Assembly (NCBI GenBank): GCA_910587285.1
Contig: CAJULM010000013.1
Span: 1 to 64,000 of the forward strand
Source of the DNA: an uncultured Oscillospiraceae bacterium
GTDB taxonomy: Bacteria > Bacillota > Clostridia > Oscillospirales > Oscillospiraceae
Reading direction: 5' to 3'
DNA length: 64,000 nt
Below, in pieces: positions 48,475-57,234 of the stretch; within the stretch, counting starts at the first letter, position 1, and each line of letters starts with the position of its first letter. Position numbers and translations under genes: made by a program. The notes below the pieces were generated by a model. The model saw nothing but the letters and a program-made list of their open reading frames with translations. It had not been told where the DNA came from and made no database searches.

Positions 48475-48581
48475 TTGAAAATTTTAGAAAAGATAGGCGG
48501 TCATTCATCAAAATTCGGACGCCGTTTTTATCTGTACGCTTATTAGAGTGCTGTTACACAGCATTGTCATAAGCTTACAGC

Positions 48582-48610
48582 TTTACAAAAACGCCAATAT
48601 GAAGTATAAT
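48582..48610 (+). promoter_or_regulatory. Strong promoter near element end
   Basis: TTTACA, 17-nt spacer and TATAAT on the plus strand. Downstream is only a possible 28-codon frame (48630-48716, MAESHKDGMPHLPI...) without a clear ribosome site, and then the bidirectional terminator at 48749. A small RNA of roughly 150-170 nt is possible. Confidence 0.55.
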
Positions 48611-48748
48611 ACAAACAGCTGTTAGATTTATGGCGGAAAGTCATAAAGACGGGATGCCGCACCTCCCTATAGAGGTCAGATACTTTTCCTCTTTTAAGCC
48701 CATATCCGGACCATAGAGTGAGAGCCCAAATTATAGGGCGTAAAAAGA

Positions 48749-48788
48749 AGGAGAGTTACCTGCAGTCGCAAGTAACTCTCCTATTTTT
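48749..48788. terminator. Bidirectional terminator
   Basis: GGAGAGTTAC and GTAACTCTCC with a 12-nt loop; the plus side continues TATTTTTATTTT, the minus side TTCTTTTT. Ends the minus-strand lysis operon and any transcript from 48610. Confidence 0.88.
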
Positions 48789-48792
48789 ATTT

Positions 48793-48975
48793 TCAGGCAT
48801 TGCCAAAGTCATGTTTCTCCAGCTTTTCGCTGTACACCCGCTCAATGTTCTGAATTGCCAGCACCGCCCGGTTGTTCTCATATTCCGGGTGCTCCTTACA
48901 GTAGCGCTCATAAAAGTCAATCTCGGAAAGGGCTTCAATGAAATCCTCTTGTGTATGGGGGATGTTGTCCTGCAA
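48793..48975 (-). CDS. Small acidic phage protein
   Basis: A 60-residue protein, helical and acidic (EDFIEALSEIDFYERYCKEHPEYE). It is the last gene of the lysis operon and begins 6 nt after the preceding stop. No family recognised. Confidence 0.6.
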   Translation of the reverse strand: MQDNIPHTQEDFIEALSEIDFYERYCKEHPEYENNRAVLAIQNIERVYSEKLEKHDFGNA

Positions 48976-48981
48976 AAGCTC

Positions 48982-49224
48982 TCAATTGAAACGCAGAATT
49001 TGAACCCGGTGCGCATCCGCATTGCGCTCGTCATCAATACGGATATGGCCGTCCAGCCGCTCCTGCACCTCGTTCAGCTTGGTCATCACATCACCATTCA
49101 GTGCCTTTCCAATCGCTTTCGCAATCTTAGACCAGGGGTTGACCTTGATGGGTGCAATCTGAATCAAGGTCATCAGGATAACCAGGACGCCACTGGAGCT
49201 CGCCAAAATTTCCTGGATACTCAT
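48982..49224 (-). CDS. Holin-like single-helix protein
   Basis: An 80-residue protein: N-terminal membrane helix (ILASSSGVLVILMTLIQIAPI), then a charged coiled segment (TKLNEVQERLDGHIRIDDERN). The topology is like small XhlA/holin-accessory proteins. Start 49224 lies 2 nt after the upstream stop. Confidence 0.6.
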   Translation of the reverse strand: MSIQEILASSSGVLVILMTLIQIAPIKVNPWSKIAKAIGKALNGDVMTKLNEVQERLDGHIRIDDERNADAHRVQILRFN

Positions 49225-49226
49225 GG

Positions 49227-49559
49227 TTACGCACCTGCCTTCTCCGTAGGTGCGTTGACCGTTTTGCTCATCTTGCACAGGTTGTCAATGAGCTTGCTGA
49301 TAACCTCCATGTCGATGTCGTAGTTGACTGTCTCAGACGATGCCTTGACCATAGCCAGCACCCACTCCTTACGGTCTGCGCCGTTGTCAAACTTCTCTTC
49401 GGCGGTTGCTATGTACTTCATGACCATGTCGAGCACCTTACCCCAGTTCTTCTCTTTTACAGCCTTTTGAACATACTCCGCCAGCTTGATAGCCAGCGGG
49501 ATTGCGGTGGCAAGACCGGCGATAACAGACACAATAAGCTGCATCCACTCTATGTTCAT
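49227..49559 (-). CDS. Phage holin, LLH-like
   Basis: A 110-residue protein with an N-terminal membrane helix (MQLIVSVIAGLATAIPLAIKLAEYV) and a helical C-terminus (GKVLDMVMKYIATAEEKF). This is the layout of LLH-type holins. Start 49559 has GAGAGGAG. A GGGC/GCCC hairpin lies just upstream (49587-49604). Confidence 0.7.
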   Translation of the reverse strand: MNIEWMQLIVSVIAGLATAIPLAIKLAEYVQKAVKEKNWGKVLDMVMKYIATAEEKFDNGADRKEWVLAMVKASSETVNYDIDMEVISKLIDNLCKMSKTVNAPTEKAGA

Positions 49560-49674
49560 AGTCATTTCTCCTCTCAAAAATACAAAAAGGGCGATTAAGC
49601 CCTTCATACCTGTTGATTTCGCGCCCATGCTGTGGTATTATTGATTCATCATCAAATGCGGGGAGTTCGATAAC

Positions 49675-49854
49675 ATGCAATACAAAATTTTAGAATCGAC
49701 AGCACAGAAACTCGCCACAGAGTGGGCTTTGCAAAAATTAGGACATAGTCTCGGATATTACAGCACAGCAGGTACGCTGATGGATGATTTCCTGCCCAAA
49801 TACAATGAGGCGATGGAAGCAATCGAAAAGTACAATCAATCTACAGATTCTTGA
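49675..49854 (+). CDS. 59-residue plus-strand protein in lysis region
   Basis: Behind GGGGAG, ATG opens MQYKILESTAQKLATEW... to TGA: a helical protein with GYYSTAGTLMDDFLPKYNEAMEAIEKY. It is alone on the plus strand amid minus genes and overlaps the end of the next small minus gene by 19 nt. No family recognised. Confidence 0.55.
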   Translation: MQYKILESTAQKLATEWALQKLGHSLGYYSTAGTLMDDFLPKYNEAMEAIEKYNQSTDS

Positions 49855-49985
49855 ACAGGTCGTACCATCATTTCATCATCCAGCCATTCTAAGATATATC
49901 CAACATCCTTAACGGTGGTTTCATACTCAGTCAGAATCTTGACGATTTTTCTTGCCACATCCCGATATTCAACACCTTTCCTCAT
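49836..49985 (-). CDS. 49-residue small phage protein
   Basis: Behind GGAGGTGAG, ATG gives MRKGVEYRDVARKIVKIL and then YETTVKDVGYILEWLDDEMM. Helical, helix-turn-helix-sized but no clear HTH signature. No family recognised. Confidence 0.5.
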   Translation of the reverse strand: MRKGVEYRDVARKIVKILTEYETTVKDVGYILEWLDDEMMVRPVQESVD

Positions 49986-50043
49986 GTCATTTCTCACCTC
50001 CGAAATATCATGTGGGAGCCGCCATCACAGCGACTCCCATTCC

Positions 50044-50400
50044 TCAAATTGCAGGGCTATCCTCGACCCCGCCATCCTGTGTGAAGCCTGCCGCCTCGGC
50101 AGCGGCGAACTTAATTCCCACACCATTGGCACCTGTATTTTCGCGCTCACTCTTTCGCACAACGCTGTTCAAAACAATGCCAATCGCTGTTCCAATCGGG
50201 GCAAACACAGCGGTATAGCAAGCAAGAGCACCCATGTACTGATACTGAATGCTTTTCAAGGCGAGGTAAAATCCTCCCGCAAGTCCCGCCGCCAATAGCG
50301 CAATGAGACAGAAAGCCATCAAATTAGTTGTTCCGATATCTTTGCACTTTTTTCTGCGCCGTTTGGGTTTCTTCCGGTCTCGCTCGATCTTGATGGTCAT
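50044..50400 (-). CDS. Membrane protein with basic N-terminus
   Basis: A 118-residue protein: 20 very basic residues (KIERDRKKPKRRRKKCKD), then hydrophobic helices (LMAFCLIALLAAGLAGGFYLA and ALACYTAVFAPIGTAIGIVL) and a polar tail. It starts 3 nt after the endolysin stop. Probably a holin-class or spanin-like partner; a TGGGAG/CTCCCA hairpin follows. Confidence 0.6.
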   Translation of the reverse strand: MTIKIERDRKKPKRRRKKCKDIGTTNLMAFCLIALLAAGLAGGFYLALKSIQYQYMGALACYTAVFAPIGTAIGIVLNSVVRKSERENTGANGVGIKFAAAEAAGFTQDGGVEDSPAI

Positions 50401-50403
50401 AAG

Positions 50404-51735
50404 TTATACCTTACCCATCATTTTTGCGAATCGGTACAGCACCGTAACAAACTGCTCCCGAGTGAGAATGTCCGCCCACATATAGTTGGGCTCACCATTG
50501 ATTTCCGTGCCATTGCCAGCAATCAGGCCGGTGGAGGCCGCCCATTCACGAGCCTCCTGGCTCCATGCCCCGCTGTCGTTATCCTGAAGCTCCTTGCGCA
50601 TCTCGATCCAGAGTTCCTTGAAACGTGCTATATCCATATTGTCATCCTCCTTGTTGTTATCGAGTCTCCGATTTACTTCATCCGCAATCTGTCCGTGTAG
50701 ATTATATAGATAGTCTCCGGGACAGGATTTATCAGCAAACCAGCGATGAACGGTCATATTCTGCTTGTCCACCTGACCAACGAGCGACTTATCTCCTTTC
50801 CAGCGAAGTCGTCCGATTTCTGGATTTCTCCGGCAAATGTCGGTCAACAGAGAAATCAGGGCTTCCATCGCCTTGTCTGTAACGGCATAAGGATGCTTAG
50901 TATCGCTTGCAACCTCAATGGTGATGGCCCTATAGTCATTTTGGCTCCCCGAGATGCCGTTGACGGAATGTTTCCCCCCAGAGCACCAGGAACGGTTCTT
51001 TTCCTCAACACACAGGCCAATGGACCCATCATACCCGACAACATAGTTGCATGAAGCACCCTTGCTGCTTGGCTTGAATACTTCGCAGCCACGCTTGGCG
51101 TTTACTTGACCAACAAAGCAGTGGATAGTGACCGTATCAATCGTATGGTTTCTCGGCCCAGAATGGTTTGGGCTAAAGTTTGTGTGTGTTACAAGAGGAC
51201 TATTGCTCATAGTTACCATTTCTCCTTTCTTGTCGGATGCAAACATATCATAGTATTTTTGTGCATACTCAGTCCGCCTTGCCTGAACGGCCAGGTTGTC
51301 CTTTCCTGCCGGGCGCTCAAACTGAAGCAGAACAGCGTCAGATGCCTCATGCACAGATGTCGCACTCATAAGCGTCACCAGGATGCCCTGGAAGCTCTCT
51401 GACAGCTCTTTGATAAGGAACCTGAGCTGGGCGTTAATGTCACCAATGGACGAGCTAACAGCCTTACAGAAGGCAAGGAGAGCCTGCTTCCTTGACCAAT
51501 GCGTCCACTGTGCCAGGCCGTAGCCAGCCCTGTCGTAGATGAAGTTTGTGTACTTACCGCTGTCCACAGCGGCGGTGTATGTCTCGTCCGTATAGCCAAG
51601 AGTCGTTTCATATGTGTTCTGGAGGTTCTTCGGATTCAGGCCACTTTCGGCGAACAGATTACCCATCAGGCCCGCCGCCCCAGCATCGGTTATACCCTGG
51701 GACTTCAGGAACCTCCAGATCGTAGCTTCGTTCAC
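50404..51735 (-). CDS. Endolysin: tail-type lysozyme domain, amidase domain, C-terminal repeat
   Basis: A 443-residue wall hydrolase. Residues 1-160 are a phage tail lysozyme domain (KSQGITDAGAAGLMGNLFAES, GYGLAQWTHWSRKQA) homologous to the prophage 1 endolysin. Residues 190-350 are an N-acetylmuramoyl-L-alanine amidase of the PGRP fold (TIDTVTIHCFVGQ, NDYRAITIEVASDT, MTVHRWFADKSCPGDYL). The C-terminus (LWIEMRKELQDNDSGAWSQEAREWAASTGL) resembles an SLH-type wall-binding repeat. Confidence 0.92.
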   Translation of the reverse strand: MNEATIWRFLKSQGITDAGAAGLMGNLFAESGLNPKNLQNTYETTLGYTDETYTAAVDSGKYTNFIYDRAGYGLAQWTHWSRKQALLAFCKAVSSSIGDINAQLRFLIKELSESFQGILVTLMSATSVHEASDAVLLQFERPAGKDNLAVQARRTEYAQKYYDMFASDKKGEMVTMSNSPLVTHTNFSPNHSGPRNHTIDTVTIHCFVGQVNAKRGCEVFKPSSKGASCNYVVGYDGSIGLCVEEKNRSWCSGGKHSVNGISGSQNDYRAITIEVASDTKHPYAVTDKAMEALISLLTDICRRNPEIGRLRWKGDKSLVGQVDKQNMTVHRWFADKSCPGDYLYNLHGQIADEVNRRLDNNKEDDNMDIARFKELWIEMRKELQDNDSGAWSQEAREWAASTGLIAGNGTEINGEPNYMWADILTREQFVTVLYRFAKMMGKV

Positions 51736-51778
51736 GAAACCACCTCCTATAAAACATTGATTTTATAGCCGTATACGC

Positions 51779-51811
51779 AGAATGGGAGCCGCCTCAATGG
51801 CGCGCTCCCAT
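51779..51811 (-). terminator. Terminator of the 309-residue gene
   Basis: AATGGGAGC and GCTCCCATT with inner GCC/GGC pairs; T-rich sides on both strands. Confidence 0.75.
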
Positions 51812-51861
51812 TTTCCATCATATATTCTTACTCGATTTTGAGCATAGCTGTCAAACCGTTT

Positions 51862-52791
51862 TTACTCTTCCTCTTCTTCTGTATGAGATTCCAGCTCTTT
51901 TGTAAAAAATTTCGGAAGCGCCTGCATTTCTAACGATGGAAAAGCCGTCTTGATTTCTTCGGGGGAATCAATGGCCGCATATATTTCCATACCTTTTTGA
52001 GACCATTCCATCAAAACATCTAAAGTCATTCGAATGCGTTCAATATCCTCTGGATTAGTGACATTTTTATCCTGAGCTAACTCAGCTGCTGCTTGAGCAG
52101 TCAGCCCTTTTATGATTTTTTTATTGGACTCTACAACCTGCTGCAAAATCTCGGTCTTCATTTCAACTTGTTTCACTACTTCTTCGTACTCTTTCAACTT
52201 CAGTGATTGGGCGCGAAGTGCATGGACCCTCCCTACGATAGCCGCTATGGTGCTCGTAATAAGATTTGCCACAGCGCTGCCAATGACCGTGAACGTGAGC
52301 CACGAAGAACCGACATCAACTCCGCGCAGTTTGATTTGCCCGCCATCACTTTGGAGCAACGGGCATTGTGTAAATACGATGTTTAAATCCTTTGTCAGCT
52401 CTGCCAATTCGGCTAAGGTTATATCTGGAGGCAGCTTTACATCAAAGCCATCGGATTCAACCTCAACGTCCAATGCCGCACACATACTTTGCATGACGAG
52501 CAAACTTGACTTAATTTCTTGTGCTGCTTGAGATATTTTATTTCTATCCGCATTGGTAAGAGCGCCGGGCTCCCCCTTATAAAATGTGTTGTGCGTGCTG
52601 TAGATAAGTTCGATTTGTTTATTAATCTCAGGAAATGGCCTGAGAGGCTCTAACAGAGCCACAAGTTTGTGCGCATTCCGACAGGAATATGCCGTAACAT
52701 CTCCCCGGACATTTTTGTGTTCAACAAATATTGGGTCAACCCAGGTATCCAGTGCGTGCTTTACTAAATAAAACATTTCTTGTACTCTCAT
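51862..52791 (-). CDS. Unknown coiled-coil/membrane-associated protein
   Basis: A 309-residue protein. A helical N-terminal domain (about 1-150) is followed by a hydrophobic stretch (SSWLTFTVIGSAVANLITSTIAAIVG, about 165-190). A long coiled coil follows (LKLKEYEEVVKQVEMKTEILQQVVE) and the protein ends with five Glu. It has its own promoter-like TATAAT upstream and its own terminator, so it is an independent moron-like gene. No family recognised; a host-defence or exclusion role is possible but unproven. Confidence 0.65.
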   Translation of the reverse strand: MRVQEMFYLVKHALDTWVDPIFVEHKNVRGDVTAYSCRNAHKLVALLEPLRPFPEINKQIELIYSTHNTFYKGEPGALTNADRNKISQAAQEIKSSLLVMQSMCAALDVEVESDGFDVKLPPDITLAELAELTKDLNIVFTQCPLLQSDGGQIKLRGVDVGSSWLTFTVIGSAVANLITSTIAAIVGRVHALRAQSLKLKEYEEVVKQVEMKTEILQQVVESNKKIIKGLTAQAAAELAQDKNVTNPEDIERIRMTLDVLMEWSQKGMEIYAAIDSPEEIKTAFPSLEMQALPKFFTKELESHTEEEEE

Positions 52792-52961
52792 TTCCAACAC
52801 CTCTTACTGTGATATCATAATTATATAATACAATAAGAGATATTTCAACAATAAATCAGGCTTTTCTACAAAATCAAAGAATTTTGTAATGTGGCCGTTT
52901 TTCTTTGCTTTTTTGCTGCAATAAGAAAGAGCCGCCCGCAATGGACGGCGCTAAATCTTGC

Positions 52962-53296
52962 TTAGCAATACATCATGGCAAGGTGCTCAAGCTGACTTTT
53001 TGCCTCCTCTTTTTCTGTATAGTCCAAACTCGTATCAAGCTCGATTGCCGATATATCACTGTCTGTCACCAGTCCGTAGATATAACCGCTACAATGGTCG
53101 CGAACATATTGGTCGGAATCAAATGTTGTGATGGTAATGCCGAGACAGCAGGGCTGCTCCGGGGCCAGAACCTCCTGAGCGGTTCCAGCTTCAGAACAAT
53201 ACGCTGGGATTCCATATATACCATAATCGGAGAGAGTTCAATAAAAATTATCTGCTTGTAATTATTTTGTGCCCGTGCAAGAAATATAACGAACAT
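52962..53296 (-). pseudogene. Frameshifted small gene
   Basis: Two minus-strand frames join into one plausible protein if one TC of the tract CTCTCTC (near 53,232) is removed: FVIFLARAQNNYKQIIFIEL in the first frame and SDYGIYGIPAYCSEAG to LEHLAMMYC in the second. As it stands the second frame has no ATG and begins after TGA. Either a pseudogene, a slippage-controlled gene or a false pairing. Confidence 0.35.
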
Positions 53297-53717
53297 TGAG
53301 TGTCCCAGGTGAAAGGTTTGTTGTAGTATAGAAATCTTTTGTAAACCTATCAATATATAGATACGCCGACTGAGATCCACCGCTGGAAGGTTTATTGTTT
53401 TTGCTCGTTGCCGTTGAACTCCCCGCATTATAAATCCCGTAGGCGTATGATGTAGAAACATTTGATGTGTATATGTAATCAATCCATGTATATCCGCCGA
53501 TAGAGTTGCGCTGGCCGGAGGACGTGAGTGAAAACGATTTGGTGGCGCAACTCCTGTCGAGAAAACTCATTAGCTCGCTATTTGCGTATACGGCATCCCG
53601 GTGTTTTTGAGAGTCGGCGACACAATACAGAAAATACGGCGCGTTCAAGCATTGGTCGAAATTATCCTGGTTCAGTACGTCTGCCACGAAAGTTGTGTTT
53701 TCATTCAGCAGACCCAT
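53262..53717 (-). CDS. Unknown phage protein, Ser/Tyr/Thr-rich
   Basis: A 151-residue protein with a helical start (VADVLNQDNFDQCLNAPYFLYCVADSQKHRDAV) and a Ser/Thr/Tyr/Gly-rich C-terminal half (SIGGYTWIDYIYTSNVSTSYAYGIYN), as in fibre or adhesin tips. It lies apart from structural genes. No reverse transcriptase or template repeat was seen near it, so a diversity-generating element is not supported. Confidence 0.6.
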   Translation of the reverse strand: MGLLNENTTFVADVLNQDNFDQCLNAPYFLYCVADSQKHRDAVYANSELMSFLDRSCATKSFSLTSSGQRNSIGGYTWIDYIYTSNVSTSYAYGIYNAGSSTATSKNNKPSSGGSQSAYLYIDRFTKDFYTTTNLSPGTLNVRYISCTGTK

Positions 53718-53787
53718 GCTTTGCTTATTGTCATGTGCGATATAGCAAAAAAGTTTTTATATTGTATCATAAAGACACCCCATCAAA

Positions 53788-53826
53788 CCCCCTAAAAACC
53801 GTTGTGCAACAACGGTTTTTAGGGGG
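53788..53826. terminator. 18-bp perfect hairpin upstream of fibre-like gene
   Basis: CCCCCTAAAAACCGTTGT and its complement around a central GCA form a perfect stem. A T-run follows only on the plus strand. It lies after the end of the RNA polymerase operon on the minus strand and may end it or mark a processing site. Confidence 0.7.
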
Positions 53827-53855
53827 TCATTTTTTTCAACACGCTGCGTACTGTT

Positions 53856-54644
53856 TTATTGTGCCTCGGACATCACTTGCCTGTGGGAAGTCTGTCTCTC
53901 CCTCATGACCCAGTTTACTCTCTGCCTCACGCCGACCTCAACGGCACAACTGGGGCAATATTTTTGCCGCCTGCCCCTGGCGGGTTCCTGGATTTTAACC
54001 GTGAGCCCGCAATTCTCACACTCGAAGTATGGGCCTCCGTAGTATTTGAGATACTGATAGCCCAGGTTTCTAAAATCCTGGATATGTAATGCCGCCTCTC
54101 CGTCCTCCATGGAGACGACCCGGACATTCAGGTTGTCGATTTTCTTGGAGAACCGAATCATCCCGGCGGCCTTCAGCTCGGCGAACATGGCGCTCTGCCG
54201 CTTGATTGAGGTGCTGATGTTGGCCATCTGCATGATTTCCCGGTCGGACGTGTTGACCCAATGGTCGTTCTTCTCCGACACGGCGTCCCAATACTTCGCT
54301 ACACAGAGAAGGGCGAAGGCGAGGCGGCGGAGCTGCCTGCCCTCCAGCTTCTCTATGGCCTCCATCTCCTCGACTGAGATATCAACGCCATCCATTTTGA
54401 TGATGCGGTACTTATCCACGTTCTTTGTGATTTTGTCCAGCACATCAGACCAGCCGGGCAAAGAAGCGGACGGGTCACACTGAATCAGGAACGTGTCAAG
54501 CATCTTCCGAATCTCTTGCTTGCTATACTGGTTGGCGAAGTAATACTTCGCCACTCTGTTCAGTGTCTCCACCGGGTGCTTACCCAGGTCATGGTTGTTA
54601 ATCATGCGCTCCGCCCACTCATATTCGTTAAGGACAATACTCAT
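53856..54644 (-). CDS. Zinc-ribbon phage protein downstream of RNA polymerase
   Basis: A 262-residue protein. Helical N-terminal part with HTH-like segments (SDREIMQMANISTSIKRQSAMFAELKAAGMIRFSKK near residue 133). The C-terminal zinc ribbon is FECENCGLTVK...KYCPSCAVEVGVRQRVNW. The winged-helix plus ribbon layout suggests DNA or RNA binding. It overlaps the polymerase gene by 17 nt, so the two are coupled; it may be a transcription accessory factor. Confidence 0.75.
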   Translation of the reverse strand: MSIVLNEYEWAERMINNHDLGKHPVETLNRVAKYYFANQYSKQEIRKMLDTFLIQCDPSASLPGWSDVLDKITKNVDKYRIIKMDGVDISVEEMEAIEKLEGRQLRRLAFALLCVAKYWDAVSEKNDHWVNTSDREIMQMANISTSIKRQSAMFAELKAAGMIRFSKKIDNLNVRVVSMEDGEAALHIQDFRNLGYQYLKYYGGPYFECENCGLTVKIQEPARGRRQKYCPSCAVEVGVRQRVNWVMRERQTSHRQVMSEAQ

Positions 54645-57234
54645 CCACTACCTCCAATCTCGTTTCCTGCAAAGAGAATGTATTTCCGCCATACTCGATG
54701 TCCCCGTCAGGGTCAATCATCGGGTAGGAAATCACGCCTTCGTTCCTGCGCAGTAGATTCTGGATAATCTCTCCGCCGCACATTTCCCATGCGAACCGCT
54801 TGGTCGAACTCTTGGTGTAGCAGATATCCAGCACGATGTCGCAGAGAGCGAATCTGTTCGGGCATACCTTCACACACTCCTGCTCGAACTCGGCCCGCAT
54901 TTCCGACATCCTTGAAAACGTGTCGTACTCATCTACCCGCTCATAGTTGGCGAACACCGCATAGCTGCGCAGCCGCTTATTGTAGCTCTCATACAGCTTG
55001 GCGATAGCGTTGTACTGCGAGCGCGTGTACTCGGCGCCGCTCTTCATGATGGTGTAGTCGAACTCGGTGGCGGAGTTGTGTCTGCCCAGATACCCATCGA
55101 ACTCTTCCTCGAACCGACGGCAGATCCGGTTCATCACACAGTCATTCATGCCCACGGGCATCCGTTTTTCGTAGTAGCGGAGGAAGTCCCTCTGGCGTTC
55201 GGTGCGCTCATCCTCCGGGGTGTCATACAGCTCATCCACGGTCATCTGGAACTCCCGCAGGGCATTCTTGTTGGTGTTTTTTATGTATGTATTGTACTGC
55301 TTCATCAGCGCCGGATAGATAATACGCATGAAATAAGGTTTCTTATCTGCCACAATGTCCTGATAGAAGCGGCGGCGCTCCGGGTCTTCAATCTGATTCA
55401 CGCTGTGCCGGTCATGCCACTCACGGGGCATCGGCTTGGCAATGATACCCTTCGCCTTATCAATGGCGTTCTGCTGGAAGAGCTGTCCGCACTTAATGCG
55501 GTAATCCAGCTCCTTATACTGGGGGCTGTCCTTGTCGAACTTGGCCTGGACATCGAACATGGAGGTTATCCAGTTGGTGGTCTTCCCGATATCGTCGCCG
55601 AAGCTGTCGATGTTTGCCTGGATGAAGTCAGCTTCAGTCACGATGCGCTTCTCACCCTTACGCTGGACACACATCAGCGCAGGGAGGACTTTCAGCCGGT
55701 CAACCAGGATTTCGTTGTCCGTCAGCATAACAAGGTCGCCATCCTTGTCCATGCCATTCAAAGCGTGGGCGGCGGTGTCCCATGAGTTGAACAGGGTGCA
55801 GGTGGTCATGTACTGATACCAATACCTCGCCTCAGAGCTCCGGTTGGGGTAGACCAGCCGGATGTTGTTGTGGCAGGTCATAGGGGCACGGAAGCAGGCC
55901 AGCTTCTCGGCGTCCTGGTCATACCAATACCCGTTGTAAATCTCGCCAGCCTTCAAAAGCCCGGTGACCTCCAGCCCAAAGATGTGCTGGCACAGGGAAT
56001 AGGGGTCTCCAGAAACGATGGAGTAGTTGCCGTGAACCTTGAGCACCCCCACCTTCGCCTCGTTGATGCGGTTCTTAATCATCTGGTAAATGTTGCTCTG
56101 GATGTAGGGGTCGTCAATCATGGAGGGCTCAATCATCACCGCCCTGGCGAAGTCATTGTCGGCCCGCTCCACGCTATCGGCGTTCAACCCCGCTCCTTTG
56201 AGGAACAGGATGGTCTTGGCGAAATCGGCATACAGCACGTCCTTCATTTCGTCCATGGTCGGCTTGATGAGCCGCTCGATGTCGTCGTCGCTCAGGTCGT
56301 AGCTCTGGATGAACTGATAGTTCAGCGTGCGCTCACCCTCCAGCTCTCGGGGGCAGTTCTTTGCGATGCCGAACGTGTACCCATTCTCCATGCAGTTGGA
56401 GATATAGTCGTCACAGCTCGCATAGCTGTCCCATAGCTTCAGCATGGAGGTCGTCAGCACCAGCTCGACATCCCGCACGTCCACCTCATTGCCCCAGGCG
56501 TCCTTGACCATATACGTCCTGGCTACCTTCTCGGCAAAATCCAGGAAGTCAAACGTGAAGACCATCCCTTTCTCCCAGGAGAAACGGGTGTTCACGCCGG
56601 AGACCATGTAGTCCAGGCCAAGCTCATCGCTCCACCGCTGAGCCAGCGATGGCAGCATCAGGCCGTAGCTGTCGGACTCGTCCAGTTGGACAAGCACCTG
56701 CCTGCGCTCCTCCATGACGGGCTCGACCGTACCCTCGTCGTTCAGGTAAACGATGTCGGACAGGAACTCCGTCTCACAGTCGCTCACGACCAGGACGCCG
56801 TTCGGCATGGACACAGGAACCGATGCGCTGCAGGTCAGCGCCTTATACGCCTCCAGCTTGGCCGGAACCATTTTCATCTCCATGTTGCGCCCATTGTCGA
56901 TACGGCGGCGAATCTCCTCCGCATGGCGCTCGCTGATGAACACGATGGTCTTATTCTTCACACCACCGTTTGTGCCAAGCAGCCGGACATACCGAATCCC
57001 GTTAATGCTGAATCCACGGCAGGCCCGGTGGTAGTCCTTCTCCTTATCAATGATGACGCAGAGGTAGTCGGGCTTGAACTGGATGGTATCCAGCTTGGCG
57101 TAGAGCTGCTTGATACGCCGCTGGGTCTGCACGCTGTTGTCCTCTTTTCGCAGGCGCTTGATTTCCGCCTTGATAGCTCTGGCGTTGGCCTCGGCATCTG
57201 TAATGCCGTTTAACTTGTCCAGCCAGCGGAGCAC
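54628..57234 (-). CDS. Single-subunit RNA polymerase, YonO/QDE-1-like
   Basis: At least 868 residues. The catalytic double-psi barrel is marked by CFRAPMTCHNNIRL near residue 448 and LNGMDKDGDLVML near residue 493; RxP followed by DxDGD is the signature of the RdRP/QDE-1/YonO class, with three Asp binding Mg. SWEKGMVFTFDF near residue 219 fits the second barrel with its Lys. YonO of phage SPbeta is a DNA-dependent RNA polymerase, so phage-promoter transcription is the likely role. The listed start is GTG, but coding character continues upstream to about 57,372 (see finding). Confidence 0.82.
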   Translation of the reverse strand: MLRWLDKLNGITDAEANARAIKAEIKRLRKEDNSVQTQRRIKQLYAKLDTIQFKPDYLCVIIDKEKDYHRACRGFSINGIRYVRLLGTNGGVKNKTIVFISERHAEEIRRRIDNGRNMEMKMVPAKLEAYKALTCSASVPVSMPNGVLVVSDCETEFLSDIVYLNDEGTVEPVMEERRQVLVQLDESDSYGLMLPSLAQRWSDELGLDYMVSGVNTRFSWEKGMVFTFDFLDFAEKVARTYMVKDAWGNEVDVRDVELVLTTSMLKLWDSYASCDDYISNCMENGYTFGIAKNCPRELEGERTLNYQFIQSYDLSDDDIERLIKPTMDEMKDVLYADFAKTILFLKGAGLNADSVERADNDFARAVMIEPSMIDDPYIQSNIYQMIKNRINEAKVGVLKVHGNYSIVSGDPYSLCQHIFGLEVTGLLKAGEIYNGYWYDQDAEKLACFRAPMTCHNNIRLVYPNRSSEARYWYQYMTTCTLFNSWDTAAHALNGMDKDGDLVMLTDNEILVDRLKVLPALMCVQRKGEKRIVTEADFIQANIDSFGDDIGKTTNWITSMFDVQAKFDKDSPQYKELDYRIKCGQLFQQNAIDKAKGIIAKPMPREWHDRHSVNQIEDPERRRFYQDIVADKKPYFMRIIYPALMKQYNTYIKNTNKNALREFQMTVDELYDTPEDERTERQRDFLRYYEKRMPVGMNDCVMNRICRRFEEEFDGYLGRHNSATEFDYTIMKSGAEYTRSQYNAIAKLYESYNKRLRSYAVFANYERVDEYDTFSRMSEMRAEFEQECVKVCPNRFALCDIVLDICYTKSSTKRFAWEMCGGEIIQNLLRRNEGVISYPMIDPDGDIEYGGNTFSLQETRLEVVDEYCP

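Noticed and set aside
53262..53717. Diversity-generating retroelement target
   Set aside because: No reverse transcriptase and no template/variable repeat pair found nearby.
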